A stretch of 64,000 nucleotides of DNA from Cytospora piceicola (taxonomy: Eukaryota > Ascomycota > Sordariomycetes > Diaporthales > Cytosporaceae): contig JALQBC010000005.1 in assembly GCA_023375675.1 (NCBI GenBank), positions 682,001-746,000 on the forward strand. Direction: 5' to 3'. Below, piece after piece: positions 59,106 through 64,000 of this stretch (the first letter of the stretch is position 1; each line of letters starts with the position of its first letter). Made by a program: the position numbers and the translations under genes. Under the pieces are notes generated by a model. The model saw only the letters and a program-made list of their open reading frames with translations, made no database searches and was not told where the DNA came from.

Positions 59106-59991
59106 TACAAACCCACTCTGCCCATCTTCCTTCCCCATACTTTCCAGGGTTCGAGGCTTCTTCCTTCCTTACTTTCCGAGGTTAGGTAAGTACATAGACT
59201 AGATACATACTCAAGTGCTCATGTACCTAAGCACTCACTGCCCAGGTGTACTGTACTGTACAACGCATATGTATACCTAGGCACCTGGGCAGGTATATAG
59301 ACAACTCTATCTTGACTCACAATACTAATACTGTTGCTACCTAGGTATGTATTCATGTATAGTACGGTTTGACATTACGACGGCAAAGACTACCTAGGTA
59401 TACATGCACCCCTTGGCTTATCTGGTTTTCATACTAACTTTTTTCTTTCTCCAGATTTCCGAACGACGTATGACAGGGGTCGAGATTGTCGAATCGGTTG
59501 GCTTGCCAGGTACAATATCAAAGCAGGGGTAAAAGAAGAAGCAAAGCAGAGCGTATCACCACTAATGACTGTGACCTGTGGTGGTCCGTATACACTACTG
59601 CGCGCAATGACTTTTGACGATCTCATGACCCAAGCAACATCCATTGATCTGAACAAAGAACCTTGTCCACCTGCCCACGGACAAACCGGTCCAGAAGGCC
59701 GGATATGCCATATGCTATATGCAATACGCCATATGCCACCTATATGTGCCCTTTTAAGCTTTTCGAGGTACACTCGGATGCATCCTACCGTAGCAGTGTC
59801 AAACCCCCCGGCTACCTGCTGAAGGAACACATCCTGCCCCGATCCTCCCCCATACTCTCATCTGACGGGAGATTCCTGCAGTGTCGGGTGCAGGTGTGCA
59901 AGATGAGGGAGAGATTGGGTCGGTTCACCAAACCTCCGGCGCACCGTTATCTGCCACCACCACTCTACTACCACCCATGCACACGTCAGCA

Positions 59992-60016
59992 AGTCAGTCA
60001 GTCAGTCAGTCAGTCC
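59992..60016. repeat. (AGTC) tetranucleotide repeat
   Basis: About six uninterrupted AGTC units. Confidence 0.8.
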
Positions 60017-62919
60017 AGACAGTTCAGTCAGCCACCTCACAGAGGTCTGTGTAACCCGAGAAGACAAAGCATGCAAGATAGACGTACAATATCAGACGGA
60101 TCGACCATTATCAGACGGGGCGGACGAGAATACGATTTGCCATGAGCCGAAGGTGCTCGGATTTGCTCCGTGCAAATGGCTTGCAGGATAACATGAAATT
60201 TCCAGACAGAAATATAAAAAAGACAGACGGACGGACGAATTAGCATCCACACGAGGTAGATGTGCGGATCCGGTATTTCACTTCAATGCACCACCTATGT
60301 ATGGTGTGCAAAGGTGTCACGAAGCGATCCAGAAGCTACTGTCGTGACTTGTGATGCCTCATCTAACCTCTTGAGTCCCTTGTTAGACCGTCCCCGTTAG
60401 TCTGACTGTGTAAGCTTGGAGCTGAACAGGTACCGTTGATACCTTGGTACTTCTGATGGGCGTTCATACGGTCTAGAAACTCCGCGTCGCCTGCTTGGAC
60501 ACGCCTCCGGCAACCGACCCTGATGAACAGACGAACGAACGAACGGTTCGATTCAACCAACCAACCAAGCAATCGATACAACAAGCCGGGACAGCTGAGT
60601 TTGCCAATTGGTGAGCGTGTTCCCCGGCAAACTGCTCTGATAAAACAACACTAGTCCGCCCCGAACCATCGCGAAGTGCGACCAACTGGCCTCGACCCTG
60701 GGACCACGCTCAGGTTCAAAACTCGATCCTCCAGTTCCCGATCTGGAACAATTCTAGGACTGCTCATAACCGACAGCCTCGATGCGGGAGATCTTCCCCA
60801 GGTTTCTCACCGCTGTCAATCTCAAAGTCGCCATGTCCATCTGTAATATATCCTGGGGCCCTCGAGCCACTCGTGACGTCTCTCAGCCGAGGATATATTG
60901 AAGAGGGGAATGTCAGATCATCTCGAGTTCAAACACATTCTGATGTCCGTGAGATGATGATGTCGTGCAGCTTTTGATTACCCAGCTGAGACGAGACCCT
61001 CGCTCCACCTATAGCATCCATGACATCAACTGTCCGTCTCGTACACTCAACAGCACATCCGTTCGGTTGGGCACCTGGATCCCGGACCGTGAGGTGCCAA
61101 TGCGGCATGATCCAAGCCTCGATGTGCGGCAGAAGAAACAACTTCGCAGCCCGGGCGAGATCCAAACCCCAGTCATTTTCTTTATTATTTCAATTCTTAT
61201 TCCCATGGTTGTTTCTGTGGCGTGAAACAGGGAACGAGAGGAAGAAATAAAGACAAAACCGTTCTCAACGATATTGGCGCTGTGGCTGAGGGCACATTCT
61301 TTTCATCTTGCCCAACGCACCCAACCTTGGAAGCACTGCTGCCTTGTGCTACGACGCCGAGGTTTCGGGATGATCGTCTTCCTGACACACCGTTGAGAAG
61401 TGGCAACAAGCGAAGAACATACACGGATGGGGAGAGGAGGGGTCGGGGTGGGTTGAGTTCGTGATGTTGGACATGAATAAAGTTTCATCTGTCAAACCAC
61501 AAAACACGAGTGCGGATTCTTAAAGTCGGTACCAAAAAGCTCGCCTCGCCTCGCCGCGTTCGAGCCTGTTCCGCTGTCAGGGAACATGCCTGTGTTCCTG
61601 TGTGACCCTTCACTTTTGTCTCACTTGGGGTTGTACAAGATGTCACAACTGAATGTAGCTCGTTGACTTCCAAGGAATCCAAAAGGGTATCCGAAACTCC
61701 AATTTGATGTGTACTTTGATAGGTTTCTTTCTTCTACGGAATCATGACAATGCTGCTAAGGGAAACGAGCATTTTCCGACCTTGATGTCATGGAGGAGCA
61801 GTCGAGGTGAGGACTATCACACACCTTTCATTCCTTTTGTTGAATACGAAGGACCCGAGGATAACTGCTCTTCAACAACCTTGGAAGTCTAGCCAGCCAC
61901 CTCTCCTAACTTAAGTACACATGTATCTAGACTGATCAGAACCGGTCCCGCCAAGATACGCACATAAACACTTCCAGGAAAGGTCCTCCCTTCTGATCCC
62001 ATGTTGCTTCACATCATGCTTCATCGAGGCCCATACGGGTATCATTCGAAAGACCACATCAATGGCGACATGACATAATATACATATGCTCACAGTAAGT
62101 ATATCTCCGATATACCGCCGCCACTCATAGAAACTGGCACGGTTGGCATATTCCGTTCCTTCTTGTCGCCTCTAGAAAAGCCCACCACCTTTCTACGGAC
62201 CATCCAGAACAGTTCTATCGAACTTTTGCGACAAAACTCCCGAGAGAGGAAGCCCCCTTCTCTCCCGCATCTGGATGAGCCCTCGCTGCGCTATGCCCCT
62301 CCCTCCCTTCTCCCCGTTCCTTCGGATCTTCAGGGGCTAGAGCTGATCTCGGGCAACGCTTGACAGCCCTGGCCCTTTTCCTGACCCCTCTAGCTCCGTT
62401 GCCGTCGGCTTGCTGTCTGAGCGGCTCCGAACTAGGCCGCTGGAGACTAGCTGGCCGGCTACTGAGTCCATAGTGCGCATAGTGTGCTAACCGAGGCGGC
62501 AAGGCCCTCGAGATCTTGTGAGGCTGTGAAGGGTTGATGACGACGGGGCAATCGATAGATGGAGGGATCATCCGCGAAGCTTTTGATACAGTAGGTAGAC
62601 CTCCCCATTGGACTTCAGCAGACAGACTATGGGTTCGTAAAGAGACGCCTAGCCTTCCCATGCCTACCAAGAAAGCTCGTACCGATGCGTTACCTTGGGA
62701 TACTTATGCATACCAGGCAATAAGCTGCCAAGCAGGGCGTTTTATAGAGATAGAGCTTAAAACCTGGTCTCGGACGGGCCATGGATCGATTCTCCTACTG
62801 AAAGCCATAACCGTAATCGACACGAGAATGCGGTGTATCTTGTAATCCAACCCCACTCATCCTTCAACCAACGTGGAGGCAACTTGTTATACATATAAAG
62901 AACGACAAGATGGCGTAGG

Positions 62920-64000
62920 TTACTCGTCAAAGTCCATACCGCCAACCCTCTTCTCACCAACCTCCCTGATCTTTTCCCCCAGGATCGTCCTCCCATACCT
63001 CTCCGCCACCTTGCCCGCCGCCTCGATCATCCTGCCCGTGCGGTCCCGCATGAGCTCCACCATCTCCAGGGCGCGCATCCCGCGCTCCTCGCCCTCGCGG
63101 CACTCGATCGCCAGCAGCTGCAGGAGAGTCTTGTCGATCTCGATCTCCAGGCGCGACAGCACCGTCCGCTGCGCGTGGGAGCCCGAGGTTGACTCGACCA
63201 GGTCCTGCATCTGCGCGGCCTGGACGCCGCGGAGCATGAACTGCTGCTCGAGCTTGCGCGCCTCCGAGGTCTCCTCGACCTCCTCTGAGATGTCCATCTC
63301 GTTCTCGGAGAAGACGTCCTCGTCGTCGCCGAGACCGTTGGCCGTCGGCTTAGTGTTGGCCTTGGGCTTGGGCGGTGCTGAGGTGAGGGGGATGGAGAAG
63401 TCGAACTCGGAGAGGAGGGGTCGTGGGAAGTAAGGGTATTGGTCGCCGCCCTTCAGGATGATACAGTGAAATCTGTTATCTGCGACAGCAATGGGGAAGT
63501 AGGACTCATGTTTTCGCCCAGAAGCCAGGCGAGGAAGGAGTTTGGTATCCAGTAGTGGGACCCAGCATGCTCGTGATGGCCGCCGCCAGTGCAGCAGAGT
63601 TAGGAGCACTCCCTCGCTATCATAAATGCACGGGTCCTATTTCATGTTACTAAATGTGGAATCTCGTAGCTGTCATGTTGAGTACTTACTCCGTTGTCCG
63701 AGAAGAAGACGCTCTTGACGGTAACGCCTTCTGGAAGTGCTACCGTATCCTCGTTTTGGCAAATCTCATCACGCTTGATATTCTCGATGGAGTATAGCAG
63801 CCTCGTCCGGCCGTCTGCACCGCAAGGTCCGTTGCCCATGGTCAAAACGTAATCCCGCCAGCTAACACAGGTGACCATCGGTGTGCTCTTTGGACGATAC
63901 ACTCGGTAGGGTATTCCAAAAAGTGTGTAGACACGGACGTAGTTTGCCGATGTCGTTACAGTGATGAATGAGTCTCCCAGGGACATGGCCAAGACTGACT
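62920..64000 (-). CDS. Mcl1/SepB/Ctf4-type replisome protein, C-terminal part
   Basis: Partial: the 5' end lies beyond the right edge. Exons in the window are 64000-63690 and 63636-62920, joined in phase 0 at FFSDNG|DPCIYDSEG. The sequence includes the middle domain (VTTSANYVRVYTLFG, VTCVSWRDYVLTMGNG) and the C-terminal helical part (RTVLSRLEIEIDKTLLQLLAIE), ending GGMDFDE. An acidic insert (DDEDVFSENEMDISEEVEE) separates them. The family (yeast Ctf4, S. pombe Mcl1, Aspergillus SepB) forms a trimeric hub linking CMG helicase to polymerase alpha and needs nuclear localisation; N-terminal WD40 repeats are expected outside the window. Confidence 0.92.

Larger units (their letters stand above)
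57570..62919. other. 5.3-kb gene-free upstream region of the SFL1-type gene
   Basis: No recognisable gene on either strand, though several open frames of 70-240 codons exist. It holds GA-rich tracts near 58190-58235, four TACCTAGGTA palindromes (58142, 58636, 59338, 59391), an 8-bp tandem, hexamer CTTCCA-type repeats and an AGTC run. It probably includes the SFL1 promoter and leader and, at its right end, the 3' region of the Mcl1 gene. Confidence 0.5.

Noticed and set aside
60540..60560. GGTTCGATTC as a tRNA B box
   Set aside because: Surrounded by GAAC and AACC repeats; no cloverleaf forms.

Overview
The window is nuclear DNA from a filamentous ascomycete, most likely a Sordariomycete. Genes carry short GT-AG introns of about 45-180 nt with RCTRAC-like branch sites, coding DNA is GC-rich, leaders are CT-rich, and the gene set is typical of Pezizomycotina (CENP-C/Mif2 with cupin domain, Sey1, Yme2, Sfl1-type HSF factor, SepB/Mcl1, CYP52 P450). 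The species cannot be named from sequence alone. I recognise no transposon, rRNA or CRISPR array.

Layout, left to right: a PSP1-domain protein (+), a lysine-rich hypothetical (+), ribosomal protein L15 (+), a five-exon Pumilio/PUF regulator (-), a gene-poor stretch of 3.8 kb, RNA polymerase III subunit 2 (+), a RAD57-like recombinase paralogue (-), a minisatellite-bearing spacer, cytosolic Hsp70 (+), an Emi1-like twin-CX9C protein (-), mitochondrial Yme2 (+), CENP-C/Mif2 (-), RNase H2 catalytic subunit (+), the ER fusion GTPase Sey1 (-), a fructosamine-3-kinase (-), a small hypothetical (-), a hydrophobic hypothetical (+), succinyl-CoA ligase beta (-), a CYP52-type P450 (+), a small basic nuclear-type protein (+), a tRNA-Trp gene (-), an SFL1-type HSF transcription factor (-) preceded by a 5.3-kb gene-free region, and the C-terminal part of Mcl1/SepB/Ctf4 (-) running off the right edge.

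The genes are not one pathway. They are mostly housekeeping functions: translation (L15, tRNA-Trp, PUF), Pol III transcription, chromosome maintenance (Mif2, RNase H2A, Rad57-like, Mcl1), mitochondria (Yme2, LSC2, Emi1-like) and ER shape (Sey1). Mif2 and RNase H2A are divergent and share a 650-bp promoter with four ACGCG (MCB-like) cores, three of them exactly 11 bp apart.

The most striking object is the tRNA-Trp gene at 53697-53835. Besides a 10-nt anticodon-loop intron it has a 57-nt insertion in the D-loop that looks exactly like a spliceosomal intron (GTAAGC ... CTGAC ... CTAG), and the remaining exons still fold into a fully paired acceptor stem followed by a T7 terminator. The second general signal is the palindrome TACCTAGGTA, present 12 times and only between genes. 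Exon structures were derived by hand from splice signals, reading-frame phase and family conservation, and are given in each entry.
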